DNA from: Pseudomonas sp. ISL-84
Lineage (GTDB): Bacteria; Bacillota; Bacilli; Bacillales; Cytobacillaceae
Reading direction: 5' to 3'
DNA length: 36,368 nt
Assembly (NCBI GenBank): GCA_018613035.1
Contig: JAGGRA010000077.1
Span: 1 to 36,368 of the forward strand
The notes under the pieces were generated by a model. It ran no database searches, was not told where the DNA came from, and saw only the letters and a list, made by a program, of their open reading frames with translations. The position numbers and the translations under genes were made by a program. Shown one piece after another: positions 23,704 to 32,034 of this stretch. Positions within the stretch are counted from its first letter, which is position 1, and each line of letters begins with the position of its first letter.

Positions 23704-23745
23704 CGCCCGCGGAAAGGGAGTGCCTCGTGCTGAAATCAACAGGCA
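23704..23745. repeat. Truncated relative of the GC-rich Bacillus repeat
   Basis: CGCCCGCGGAAAGGGAGTGC and the following GCTGAAATCAAC match the right end of the complete element at 28633-28763. The left half is missing. Confidence 0.55.
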
Positions 23746-23783
23746 AACTTAACAGAGCCATTCAAATGGAAAGGAGATTTTTC

Positions 23784-24392
23784 ATGTATATACCTAAGCA
23801 CTTTAAGATCAGTGAGGAAGAAGCCTTTACTATAATAAAGGAGAATAGCTTTGCCACTCTTTTTTCCCAGCACAATGGTCAGCCATTTGCCACGCATTTG
23901 CCGCTAATTTTAAACAGGGAAAATACATATTTATATGGACATTTTGCCCGTCCGAATCCCCAGTGGAAGGATATCCTGGATCAAACTGTACTGGTGATTT
24001 TCCACGGTCCTCATTGCTATATTTCACCATCCTGGTATGAGACCAATAAAGCCGTCCCAACCTGGAATTACACAGCCGTTCATGTGTATGGTGAAGTTGA
24101 ACTTATTGAAGATGAAAACGAGTTAATGGGTTCACTGGAAGATATGGTATTGAAATATGAAGCGCCTGATAGCACCTATAATTTGCAGGAAATTGACCCC
24201 GAGTTTCTTGCCGGCATGAATAAAGGAGTACAAGGGTTTAAAATTAAGATTAATAGGATAGAAGGGAAGGCGAAATTAAGCCAAAACCATTCCCGGCAGC
24301 GGCAGGAGCTCATTGTTAATCAGCTGGAACAAATTCCAAATACTGATGAGCATCAAAATTCAGCCTTAATGAAAGAAAACTTAAATCGATAA
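23784..24392 (+). CDS. PaiB-family FMN-binding protein
   Basis: 202-aa split-barrel flavin-binding protein of the PaiB/FMN-binding negative regulator family (PaiB is about 207 aa). Family features: an MYIPKHF start, [43 protein letters not shown] and an NKGVQGFKI segment near the end. In B. subtilis PaiB acts with PaiA in repressing degradative enzymes and sporulation; no PaiA gene is adjacent here. Start ATG 23784 has AAAGGAG upstream; the open frame extends back to 23625 but through repeat DNA. Convergent with the sigma-54 activator. Confidence 0.88.
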   Translation: MYIPKHFKISEEEAFTIIKENSFATLFSQHNGQPFATHLPLILNRENTYLYGHFARPNPQWKDILDQTVLVIFHGPHCYISPSWYETNKAVPTWNYTAVHVYGEVELIEDENELMGSLEDMVLKYEAPDSTYNLQEIDPEFLAGMNKGVQGFKIKINRIEGKAKLSQNHSRQRQELIVNQLEQIPNTDEHQNSALMKENLNR

Positions 24393-24424
24393 TGGCAATG
24401 GGTCGTATATGCTGTACATCCAGG

Positions 24425-25858
24425 TCAAATGAACACTTGCTGGTTGGCGGGCTCTGTATGAATATCAATCCCATACTTCCTTACCCGCCTCATCAGCAGT
24501 GATTGCGTCACGCCCAGCTTCTGTGCAGCTTTCCGCGTTGATTTTTCTTTATGTAAAGCGTCAAGAATCATATTTTTTTCAATGCTCTCCAGTAATTCCG
24601 GCATGCTGTTATATGGATCAGCCTGTTTCAGATAGTCAGGCAAGTGCTGGTTTTCCACCATTTTTTGCGGCAAGTCTTTTTCATCAATCGTTTGGTCAGA
24701 AAGAATGACCAGTCTTTCCATCAAATTTTCCAGCTCCCGGATGTTTCCGGGCCATTTGTAGGATTGGAAGATATCCAATACTCTGGAAGTCATTCGCTTA
24801 TTGACGTTGTATTTCTGGTTGTAGGTGCCCAGAAAGTAGAAAGCCAGGTCCTTGATGACTTCCTTCCTCTCTCGAAGCGGCGGCAGGTTGATGGAAAGGA
24901 TATGCAGCCGGTAGTACAAGTCTGAGCGGAAGGAGCCTTCCTCCGTCATTTTTTCCAGGTTCCGATTGGTGGCGGCGATGATTCGGACGTTTGCCTGTAC
25001 ATATTCCCTTGCTCCAATCGGCAGATAGGTTTTCGTCTGCAGAAAGTGCAATAGCTTCGCCTGAAGATGGGGAGGAAGCTCGCCGATCTCATCGAGAAAT
25101 AAAGTTCCGCCTTCTGCAGCCTGGATTAATCCTGACTTCCCAGCTGTGTTCGCACCTGTGAAAGCTCCTTTTTTATAGCCGAAAAGCTCGGACTCCAGCA
25201 GCTGCTCCGGCATGGAGGCACAGTTGACTTGCATAAACGGTGCTTTATGCCGGTTGCTGAATAAATGGATTCTTTCTGCGGTGGCGCTTTTTCCTGTTCC
25301 TGTTTCACCGGTGATTAAAGCAGTCGTATCGACATTGGCAATTTTTCCAATTAAGTCTTCAGTCGATGAATGCAAAATGAGTTCTTTCTTTGCCTGACGA
25401 TCGTTTGTATGTAGGGGAATCTTTAATTTTCTAAGCTCCCGTCCGTATTTCTCAAGCAGTTCCTCTGTATCCCGAAGCTTAGAAGAGGTTTTGACGGCTT
25501 CGGTAATGTCCCTGCAATGGGCGACGATTACGATCACTTCTCCATTTTCATCCTTCACCAGATGGTCAGTCGCGATATATTTCCGGCCGTCTCCTACTTC
25601 CTGGACGGTGCTGATATTGCTGTTGGCTTCAGATGCAAGTCTCGTAACAGATGGGGAAAATACCCTTTCTTTCTCCAAATCTCTCACATTTCTACCGATT
25701 AGTTTCTCCCTCGGCACCTGGGTCATGACCTCGCTGATGTGATTGACCCATAGGGTGACTCCGTTTTTATCCGTAATATAGATAGCATCATTAATAGAAT
25801 TCAAAATATCTATAAAAAAATTCGGGCGCTGCTCGGCCAGTTTTAGAAGCTGCTCCAT
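24425..25858 (-). CDS. Sigma-54-dependent transcriptional activator with PAS sensor
   Basis: 477-aa enhancer-binding protein. The N-terminal PAS domain (about 15-130, ILNSINDAIYITDKNGVTLW...) likely senses a small ligand. The AAA+ domain has Walker A GETGTGKS, the sigma-54 contact loop GAFTGA, Walker B TLFLDEIGE and the arginine-finger region. The C-terminal Fis-type helix-turn-helix is TRKAAQKLGVTQSLLMRRV. The start is ATG 25858 with AAGGAGG 6 bases upstream; the longer frame to 25930 lacks a site. It is divergent from the catabolic operon, whose promoter is a consensus -24/-12, so it very probably activates that operon when the substrate is present. Confidence 0.92.
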   Translation of the reverse strand: MEQLLKLAEQRPNFFIDILNSINDAIYITDKNGVTLWVNHISEVMTQVPREKLIGRNVRDLEKERVFSPSVTRLASEANSNISTVQEVGDGRKYIATDHLVKDENGEVIVIVAHCRDITEAVKTSSKLRDTEELLEKYGRELRKLKIPLHTNDRQAKKELILHSSTEDLIGKIANVDTTALITGETGTGKSATAERIHLFSNRHKAPFMQVNCASMPEQLLESELFGYKKGAFTGANTAGKSGLIQAAEGGTLFLDEIGELPPHLQAKLLHFLQTKTYLPIGAREYVQANVRIIAATNRNLEKMTEEGSFRSDLYYRLHILSINLPPLRERKEVIKDLAFYFLGTYNQKYNVNKRMTSRVLDIFQSYKWPGNIRELENLMERLVILSDQTIDEKDLPQKMVENQHLPDYLKQADPYNSMPELLESIEKNMILDALHKEKSTRKAAQKLGVTQSLLMRRVRKYGIDIHTEPANQQVFI

Positions 25859-25929
25859 AAAATCCTCCTTTCTGAATTGATTTCGATTCATTTTTATCTG
25901 AAGTGTGCGATAAAGGCGAATCGATATCA

Positions 25930-25940
25930 ACTCAGTGAGT
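25930..25940. promoter_or_regulatory. Candidate upstream activator site for the sigma-54 activator
   Basis: ACTCAGTGAGT is a perfect palindrome around a central G, centred 88 bases before the -24 element, and is flanked by GCGA (25916) and TCGC (25940). Enhancer sites for such activators typically lie about 80-150 bases upstream. Only one copy is obvious; a weaker second site may exist. Confidence 0.45.
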
Positions 25941-26022
25941 CGCTTTTAAAAATAATTATAGTAAATATTCTAAAAATTCTCAACAAAAACTAGCAAAACC
26001 AGCCTTTATGACCCTATTAACT

Positions 26023-26038
26023 TGGCACGGTAATTGCA
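26023..26038 (+). promoter_or_regulatory. Sigma-54 (-24/-12) promoter
   Basis: TGGCAC (26023-26028), five bases, TTGCA (26034-26038): an exact match to the sigma-54 consensus. The start of transcription should be about 26048-26050. This makes the ATG at 26051 leaderless and supports the GTG at 26069 as the true start of the first gene. Confidence 0.92.
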
Positions 26039-26068
26039 AAAGTAATAGGCATGAAGGGAGCGGGTGTA

Positions 26069-27313
26069 GTGAAACAGCAGGTAATGAATATTCAGCTGGA
26101 TCGCTTAATGCAAACGATCCAGCAAAGTGCGGAAATTGGCATGCTGCCGAATGGCGGCATCTGCAGGCTTTCCTTGACTGATGAGGATAAGAAAATGCGA
26201 GACCTTTTCCTGCAGTGGATGAAGGATTGCGGGTTGGAAACAAGGATTGATGACTTTGGCAATATGTATGGAAGACGGAAAGGCAAAAACAATGAACTGG
26301 CTCCCGTTTTAATTGGTTCCCATCTGGATACACAGCCAAAAGGAGGAAGGTATGACGGGGTACTGGGGGTGCTTGGCGCTCTGGAGGTAATCCGGACATT
26401 AAATGATTTGGGTGTCGAAACAGAGAGACCGATTGAAATTGTCAATTTTACAAATGAAGAAGGGGCCAGGTTTCAGCCTGCCATGCTCGGATCAGGTGCC
26501 ATGGCTGAGATTTTTAACAAACAAACGATCCTGAATACGAAGGACCAAAAAGGCTTGGTTTTCGGAGAAGAACTGGAGCGGATCGGCTTCAGAGGGTTAA
26601 AGGAAAACCGCCAGCAGGGCCCTTTCTGTTTCGTTGAACTGCATATTGAACAGGGCCCTGTTTTGGAGGATAAGGGTAGATCGATTGGAGTTGTAACGGG
26701 GATTCAGGGGATGAGCTGGCTTGAGGCAACCATCACCGGGAGGACATCCCATACGGGGACAACACCGATGAATCGCAGAAAGGACGCTGTGCTGCATGCC
26801 TCCAAGCTGATTTCAAAAATCTATTCATTTGCAGAGGAGATTCCAGAGCTGCTCGTTGCAATTGGCAGAATCCAGGCTTCCCCGAATGTGATTAATACAG
26901 TGGCAGATCAAGTGGTCTTTTCCATCGATATTCGCCATCCCGAGGATCATGTTCGGGAGCGTTTTGAGCAGCAGTTAAAGGAATACTTAAGCACAACGAC
27001 ATTGGTAGAGGAAATGGAGCTGCAGATTAAAGAGCTAGACAAAATCGATACAGACTCTTTTTCAGAAGAAATGATCAAGGTTATGGAAAATGCAGCTGAA
27101 AAGCATGGCTTCTCCAATATGAGAATGCTGAGCGGGGCAGGTCATGATGCCAAGTATTTAAATCGAATCACACCGACAGCTATGCTGTTTATCCCTAGCA
27201 TAAATGGGCTCAGCCACTGTGAGGAAGAGTTTAGTGAAGCTGCGGATATTGAAAAAGGCGTTCAGGTTTTATTTGATACGGTTTTGACTTTGGCGAATAA
27301 AGAAACCTTATAG
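26069..27313 (+). CDS. N-carbamoyl-amino-acid amidohydrolase / allantoate amidohydrolase family (M20)
   Basis: 414-aa zinc hydrolase of the hydantoinase/carbamoylase group (HyuC, AllC, beta-ureidopropionase). Hallmarks: IGSHLDTQPKGGRYDG (metal His and Asp), FTNEEGARFQPAMLGSG (catalytic Glu pair), ELHIEQGPVLE (His), GRTSHTGTTPMNRRKD (dimer-domain substrate contact) and SGAGHDAKYL (His). These enzymes remove a carbamoyl group from an amino acid, giving CO2 and ammonia. The start is GTG 26069, with AGGGAG 8 bases before; ATG 26051 coincides with the transcription start. First gene of the sigma-54 operon. The natural N-carbamoyl substrate is not deducible. Confidence 0.9.
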   Translation: MKQQVMNIQLDRLMQTIQQSAEIGMLPNGGICRLSLTDEDKKMRDLFLQWMKDCGLETRIDDFGNMYGRRKGKNNELAPVLIGSHLDTQPKGGRYDGVLGVLGALEVIRTLNDLGVETERPIEIVNFTNEEGARFQPAMLGSGAMAEIFNKQTILNTKDQKGLVFGEELERIGFRGLKENRQQGPFCFVELHIEQGPVLEDKGRSIGVVTGIQGMSWLEATITGRTSHTGTTPMNRRKDAVLHASKLISKIYSFAEEIPELLVAIGRIQASPNVINTVADQVVFSIDIRHPEDHVRERFEQQLKEYLSTTTLVEEMELQIKELDKIDTDSFSEEMIKVMENAAEKHGFSNMRMLSGAGHDAKYLNRITPTAMLFIPSINGLSHCEEEFSEAADIEKGVQVLFDTVLTLANKETL

Positions 27314-27324
27314 GAGTGATAGAG

Positions 27325-28611
27325 TTGGAAAAAGTGCAAAAGGATGTTCTGGAAAAAGTTTTTGAACAAGTGGATGCTTTGTGGGAGGAGGAAGTTTCCT
27401 ATCTGCAAAAGCTGGGGCGGTATCCGTCTACATTGGGGAATGAAGGGGCGATTCAGGATTATCTGGCCCAATCCCTTGAAAAGGATTTGAATTTGAAGGT
27501 TGAAAAAATTATCCCGGATCCGGAAAAGCTTGGTGCTCATCCCGGATTCTCCAAGCCTGAATGGTCTTATGAAAATCGACCTGTTGTAGTAGGGAAATAT
27601 GAAGCACAGGGAGAAAAGAAGGGAAAAAGCATCATTTTTCAAGGGCATATTGATGTGGTCAGCCCGGAGCCGGTATCAAAGTGGAGCTATGATCCATGGG
27701 GTTCTGAGATTGTCGGCAATAAAATGTATGGCCGCGGCATAGCGGATATGAAATCCGGGGTTACGGCGATGATTTATGCATTGAAAGCTGTTCAGCAGGC
27801 AGGTGTGGAGCTTGCTAATGATGTGACCATTAAGACGGTCACAGAAGAAGAGTGCACAGGTAACGGGGCACTGGCAGCTATTGAAGCAGGATACAGAGCA
27901 GATGCTGCCCTTATTCCGGAGCCGCTGGGACAGCAGGCATTAGTCGGCCAGGTTGGCGTCATTTGGGTCCGTGTTAAAGTGGCCGGCCTTGGTGCCCATA
28001 CGGAAAGAGCAGACAAAGCGGTCAATGCGATTGTAAAAGCTTATAAAATAGTAGAAGCCCTTCAAGACTATGAGAAAGAGATTAATAGCCGGTCTAAACA
28101 TGAAGTGTTCGGTGATCATCCGCATCCGCAAAATATTAATATCGGAAAAATCCATTCCGGTGACTGGCCTTCCACGGTGCCATCAGAATGTACAGTTGAA
28201 GCAAGGGTCGGCTTTAACCCGGGAGTGAATCCGGCAGATGTGAAGAAGGAGTTGTCAGAATTTTTACTGGAAGCGGCCAAGCAGGATGAGTGGCTAAAGG
28301 AAAATCCGCCGGAAATCAGCTTCTACGGCTTCCACGCAGAAGGCTTCACCCTTGATCCGGATCAGGAGTTTATCCATACATTGGAGGAAGCACATCAAAT
28401 CATTGAGAAAAGCGATTTAAAACATGGCGCCTTTACAGGTACAACAGACGCCAGATTCTATAATCTCTATTACAACATTCCTTCCACCTGCTACGGGCCA
28501 ACAGGCGCAAACCTGCATGCCCCTGATGAATGGGTGGATTTGGAAAGTGTCAAACGAGTCACGAAAACCTATGCAGCTTTCCTATTAAAGTGGTGCCAGT
28601 ATAACGAATAG
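27325..28611 (+). CDS. M20 ArgE/DapE-family deacylase
   Basis: 428-aa zinc deacylase related to ArgE, DapE and YlmB (the formylaminopyrimidine deformylase of Bacillus). Metal motifs: IIFQGHIDVVSPEP (His), YGRGIADMKSGV (bridging Asp), VTEEECTGNGA (Glu pair), and a late YGPTGANLHAPDEW (His). TTG 27325 is the preferred start: AGGAG (27312-27316) is 8 bases before it, while the GTG at 27316 overlaps that site. The preceding stop is 11 bases upstream, so both M20 genes are translated from one message. A second N-deacylating step, or an alternative N-acyl substrate, is inferred. Confidence 0.85.
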   Translation: MEKVQKDVLEKVFEQVDALWEEEVSYLQKLGRYPSTLGNEGAIQDYLAQSLEKDLNLKVEKIIPDPEKLGAHPGFSKPEWSYENRPVVVGKYEAQGEKKGKSIIFQGHIDVVSPEPVSKWSYDPWGSEIVGNKMYGRGIADMKSGVTAMIYALKAVQQAGVELANDVTIKTVTEEECTGNGALAAIEAGYRADAALIPEPLGQQALVGQVGVIWVRVKVAGLGAHTERADKAVNAIVKAYKIVEALQDYEKEINSRSKHEVFGDHPHPQNINIGKIHSGDWPSTVPSECTVEARVGFNPGVNPADVKKELSEFLLEAAKQDEWLKENPPEISFYGFHAEGFTLDPDQEFIHTLEEAHQIIEKSDLKHGAFTGTTDARFYNLYYNIPSTCYGPTGANLHAPDEWVDLESVKRVTKTYAAFLLKWCQYNE

Positions 28612-28632
28612 GCTGTGTTGATAAATAAGGTT

Positions 28633-28763
28633 GGTTGATTGGAGCGCAAGGTGCGAGACTCCTGCGGGAGGAGTGGGACAGGTGAGACCCCACAGGTGCT
28701 GCGCACCGAGGAGGCTCACCGCCCGCCCCGCGGAAAGCGAGCATCCTGGAGCGGAAATCAACC
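28633..28763. repeat. GC-rich Bacillus intergenic repeat (~130 bases)
   Basis: Element bounded by inverted ends GGTTGATT (28633-28640) and AATCAACC (28756-28763). It contains GACTCCTGCGGGAGGAG, a GAGACCCC segment and CCCGCGGAAAGCGAGC. I recognise this as a repeat common in many Bacillus-related genomes. It is highly self-complementary. It lies inside the operon between the M20 deacylase and the small membrane protein, so it is transcribed and will fold in the message. Confidence 0.8.
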
Positions 28764-28820
28764 ACTCCCACAACTATTTTAAATAGCAACAAAGTTTGCG
28801 AAAACAGCTTAAAAGAAAGA

Positions 28821-28849
28821 GCGGAAGTGGGCTTCTGCCCTTTTTCCGC
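28821..28849 (+). terminator. Attenuator-like hairpin before the small membrane protein
   Basis: GGGC-TTCT-GCCC is followed by TTTTT. The outer GCGGAA and TTCCGC can pair as a longer stem that consumes the T-run. The two forms compete, so the structure may partly terminate the operon or set the level of the transporter genes. Confidence 0.45.
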
Positions 28850-28868
28850 CATCCAAATGGGGGTTGAA

Positions 28869-29045
28869 ATGATGAATCCAGGATTATGGTTATTATTCGG
28901 TAACGCGATCGCGACGACGATCATATCAGCAGGAATTGTGATGTGGATTTTAAAGAAAGAATACTTGCCAACCATAAAAAAGCTGGAAGAAGAGAAAGAC
29001 ACTCCGGCGAATCCCATTCATGATGGCATAACGAAGGAGGTTTAG
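28869..29045 (+). CDS. Small one-helix membrane protein linked to the symporter
   Basis: 58-aa protein with one hydrophobic helix (LWLLFGNAIATTIISAGIVMW, about residues 6-26) followed by a charged tail (KKEYLPTIKKLEEEKD). It ends one base before the symporter start, and the symporter's ribosome site lies inside its last codons, which implies coupled translation. Start ATG 28869 or 28872, behind a poor GGGGG site. I do not recognise the family. An accessory subunit that stabilises or regulates the symporter is inferred from position and topology. Confidence 0.65.
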   Translation: MMNPGLWLLFGNAIATTIISAGIVMWILKKEYLPTIKKLEEEKDTPANPIHDGITKEV

Positions 29046-29046
29046 G

Positions 29047-30639
29047 ATGGAGAAAATCATATTTTTTGTTGTCGTTGCTGTTTATGTTATTGCTGGAATC
29101 ATCGTAACGAGATTTGTAAAAAGCAAAGATGATTTCTATGTCATGGGGGAAAAAGGTTCGACTGTCTTGATTGTCGGTACACTGGCAGCTACCTATTTAA
29201 GTGCGGTAACACTGCTAGGCCTTGCAGGCATGATCTACAATGAAGGACCTGTTGCCCATGCCGGATTCGGTTCTTATGGAGCCTGGCTGGGAACATTATT
29301 TGCTGTTATTTATGTAGGAAGAAAATTAAAGGCCTTGGAATGCCAGACACTTCCGGACTTTTTTGAAAAACGTTTCCAGAATAAATGGGTAACTGTCATC
29401 GCGACTTCCATTATGATAATCGGTTTGTTGGGATATGGAGTGGTTCAATTAATCGGGGCGGGTGTGATTCTATCCGAGATTTTAAATATTCCGTTCCCTG
29501 TTCTAATATTATTATTTACTTTAGCTCTTTTAATTTTCAGTGCGATGGGCGGCATGTACGGAGTCGTTATTACAGATACGTTGATGTTCTTTACAATGCT
29601 GACGATCGCGATTGTCATTTCACCGCTTATTATCGGACAGGCTGGCCTGGACCAGATCAAGAACTTAGGGGAAGTCATCCCGGGTTATTATGGTGTAAAT
29701 GGCGGTGCAGATCGTCCGTTTGGCTGGGTATTTTCACAATTTTTAATGTGGATTCTTTTCTTTGGATGTACGCCATCCCTTGTATCCCGTGTATTCCCGG
29801 CGAAAAATGATTTTGTTATCCTGAAGACTGCGGTCATTGGTGTGTTCTTCGCCCCATTTATGCAATTACTTGTGTTCATTGCTGCTGCAGCCATGATGGT
29901 CCTTCAGCCTGGCATTGATCCGGCTGACCGCGTATTTATCGTTGGGATGATGGACTATACGCCGCCTGCTTTAGCTGGAATTGGTTTGGCGGGATTGATG
30001 GCATCGATTATGTCGACTGCTTCCACGCTTTTTGTTTTAACAGGATTTGCGCTTGCTAAGGACTTATTTGAGAACGTTCTGCATAAAGATTTTGATGAGA
30101 AGAAAAGCATGTTAATTGGACGTGGTGCCCAGGTCATTGTGGCAGTCGTTGTTTGTATTATCGCTATCCTTCAGCCTTCATCCATCTTCTGGATTTCCAT
30201 TTATGCCGGTTCCATCTTTGCGGTTTCCTGGATGCCGACGATCATTGGCAGCCTGGAATGGAAGCGGATGAGCAGTAAAGCGGCAACAGCGAGCATGCTT
30301 GCCGGAATTATCACCTTTATTGTTTTCGGTGAATTGAAGAGGTATGAAATGATCACCTTCCCGGTTGGATTTGATAATTTCTATCTGGCGATTATCGTTT
30401 CTGTTCTCACATTAATCATCGTCGGGTTTATAACAAAACCTACTGATTATGAGCTGGGTTATTACCAGAAGATTAAAGAAACACGTCTTTCCACTGTGAC
30501 GATCCAAAAGATTTTGGCCAAACACAACGGAGCTGCCGAGCTAAAAAGAGAATACAAGCAAACGTTAACAGTTGCTGTTTCCTTTATTGTCATCTCTGTT
30601 GTTCTATGGGGTTATTTTATTGTCAAGTTAGGCATGTAA
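29047..30639 (+). CDS. Sodium:solute symporter (SSS family)
   Basis: 530-aa integral membrane transporter with about 13 predicted helices. The family signature appears in DDFYVMGEKGSTVLIVGTLA and TYLSAVTLLGLAGMIYNEG (first helices) and in AGIGLAGLMASIMSTASTLF (helix 8 sodium site, with the conserved Ser/Thr pair). GAAGGAGG is 6 bases before the ATG. Inside the sigma-54 operon it should import the substrate of the two amidohydrolases together with Na+. Relatives carry proline, pantothenate, urea or carboxylates, so specificity cannot be assigned. Confidence 0.9.
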   Translation: MEKIIFFVVVAVYVIAGIIVTRFVKSKDDFYVMGEKGSTVLIVGTLAATYLSAVTLLGLAGMIYNEGPVAHAGFGSYGAWLGTLFAVIYVGRKLKALECQTLPDFFEKRFQNKWVTVIATSIMIIGLLGYGVVQLIGAGVILSEILNIPFPVLILLFTLALLIFSAMGGMYGVVITDTLMFFTMLTIAIVISPLIIGQAGLDQIKNLGEVIPGYYGVNGGADRPFGWVFSQFLMWILFFGCTPSLVSRVFPAKNDFVILKTAVIGVFFAPFMQLLVFIAAAAMMVLQPGIDPADRVFIVGMMDYTPPALAGIGLAGLMASIMSTASTLFVLTGFALAKDLFENVLHKDFDEKKSMLIGRGAQVIVAVVVCIIAILQPSSIFWISIYAGSIFAVSWMPTIIGSLEWKRMSSKAATASMLAGIITFIVFGELKRYEMITFPVGFDNFYLAIIVSVLTLIIVGFITKPTDYELGYYQKIKETRLSTVTIQKILAKHNGAAELKREYKQTLTVAVSFIVISVVLWGYFIVKLGM

Positions 30640-30666
30640 AAATATGAAGTAAAGGAGAGTATTTCA

Positions 30667-31971
30667 ATGAGCAAGACTGCAGCTTTATATCAGGAACTGG
30701 CAGAACTGGATAAAAAGCATTTTCTGCATCCGACTTCCCCAATCCAGCAGCAGCAGGAACAGGGTCCGGCCTTTATTTTTACAAAAGGGGAAGGGGTGTT
30801 TCTTGAAGATGTGAGGGGCAATCGGGTGATTGACGGGATGTCCTCCTTATGGAATGTGAATGTTGGGCACGGCAGGACTGAGCTGGGGCAGGCGGCAATG
30901 GAGCAGATGAACCAGCTGGCGTTCAGCTCGTGCTTCGCAACCTTCAGCAATGAACCGGCGATCAGGTTAGCGGCGAAAATCGCTGAGATTGCACCTGGGG
31001 ATTTAAGTGCCACCTTCTTTACCTCTGGCGGGTCGGAAGCGAATGATACAGCCTATAAGCTTGCACGCCATTATTGGATTTTAAAGGGCCAGCCTTCCAA
31101 AAAGAAAATCATCTCCCGGAAGAAATCCTACCATGGGGTAGCGATGGGAGCGACCAGTGCGACAGGCCTAAAGCCATTCCGGGATTTCACGAATTCACTG
31201 GCACCGGACTTTTATTATACGGAGAACCTATCTGCTGAAGCGTTAAGGGAAACGATTGAAGCGGAAGGTCCCGAGACCATTGCCGCCTTTGTGGCAGAGC
31301 CGATCCAAGGGGCGGGCGGTGTCCATATCGCTCCAGACGGTTATTTTCAGGAAGTAAGGAAGATTTGCAGTGAGTTTGATATTTTGTTTATTACGGATGA
31401 AGTCATTACTGGCTTTGGCCGAACAGGAAAATATTTCGGAATCGAGCATTATGGTGTAACGCCGGATATGATGTGCTTTGCCAAGGGCGTTACAAGCGGC
31501 TATGCCCAGCTTGGCGGAGTCGTGTTCTCGAAGAAGATGCATGAGGATTTCAAGGAGCTTTCAGCCGGTACCCTTTTGCATGGCTATACGTACAGCGGTC
31601 ATCCAATGGCCTGTGCAGTCGGATTGAAGAATATTGAGATTATCGAGAATGAGAATCTAATAGAGAATTCCAGGAAAATGGGAGAGGAATTGCTGAAGGG
31701 CTTTAAGTGGATCCAGGGTGAGAGAGAGTTTGTCTCAGAAGTGAGAGGGCTTGGATTAATTGGCGCTGTCGAGCTTAAGAGTGAAAAGGGCCAGTTTGCG
31801 CCGGCTGTTGTAACGGAAGCCGCAAAACGAGGGCTCATTATCCGATCAGTCATTTTTGATGGAATGGACATTCTTGTCTTTGCCCCGCCGCTGACGATTA
31901 ACAAGCAGGAGATTGATCGTCTGGTAGAGATTCTTCATGATTCCATCTACTCTGTAGAACAAGGCATATAA
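30667..31971 (+). CDS. Class III omega-aminotransferase
   Basis: 434-aa PLP enzyme of the class III aminotransferase group (beta-alanine/taurine/putrescine:pyruvate type). Landmarks: DGMSSLWNVNVGHG (about 58-71), TSGGSEANDTAYKLARHYW (phosphate-binding), SYHGVAMGATS, ITDEVITGFGRTGKYFG (Asp pairing with the pyridine N) and FAKGVTSGYAQLGG with the PLP lysine. AAAGGAG precedes the ATG. In the operon it should move the terminal amine of the deacylated substrate to a keto acid, giving a semialdehyde for the next enzyme. Substrate unknown. Confidence 0.9.
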   Translation: MSKTAALYQELAELDKKHFLHPTSPIQQQQEQGPAFIFTKGEGVFLEDVRGNRVIDGMSSLWNVNVGHGRTELGQAAMEQMNQLAFSSCFATFSNEPAIRLAAKIAEIAPGDLSATFFTSGGSEANDTAYKLARHYWILKGQPSKKKIISRKKSYHGVAMGATSATGLKPFRDFTNSLAPDFYYTENLSAEALRETIEAEGPETIAAFVAEPIQGAGGVHIAPDGYFQEVRKICSEFDILFITDEVITGFGRTGKYFGIEHYGVTPDMMCFAKGVTSGYAQLGGVVFSKKMHEDFKELSAGTLLHGYTYSGHPMACAVGLKNIEIIENENLIENSRKMGEELLKGFKWIQGEREFVSEVRGLGLIGAVELKSEKGQFAPAVVTEAAKRGLIIRSVIFDGMDILVFAPPLTINKQEIDRLVEILHDSIYSVEQGI

Positions 31972-31983
31972 GAGATTAAGAGA

Positions 31984-32010
31984 GAAGAGTGTGTAAGGCA
32001 CTCTTCTTCA
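31984..32010 (+). terminator. Intercistronic hairpin before the aldehyde dehydrogenase
   Basis: GAAGAGTG and CACTCTTC form an 8-bp stem with TTCATTATT after it. The U-run is imperfect, so partial termination or message processing between the last two genes is more likely than a full stop. Confidence 0.45.
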
Positions 32011-32034
32011 TTATTGAAGCTGGGAGGCTAGGAC

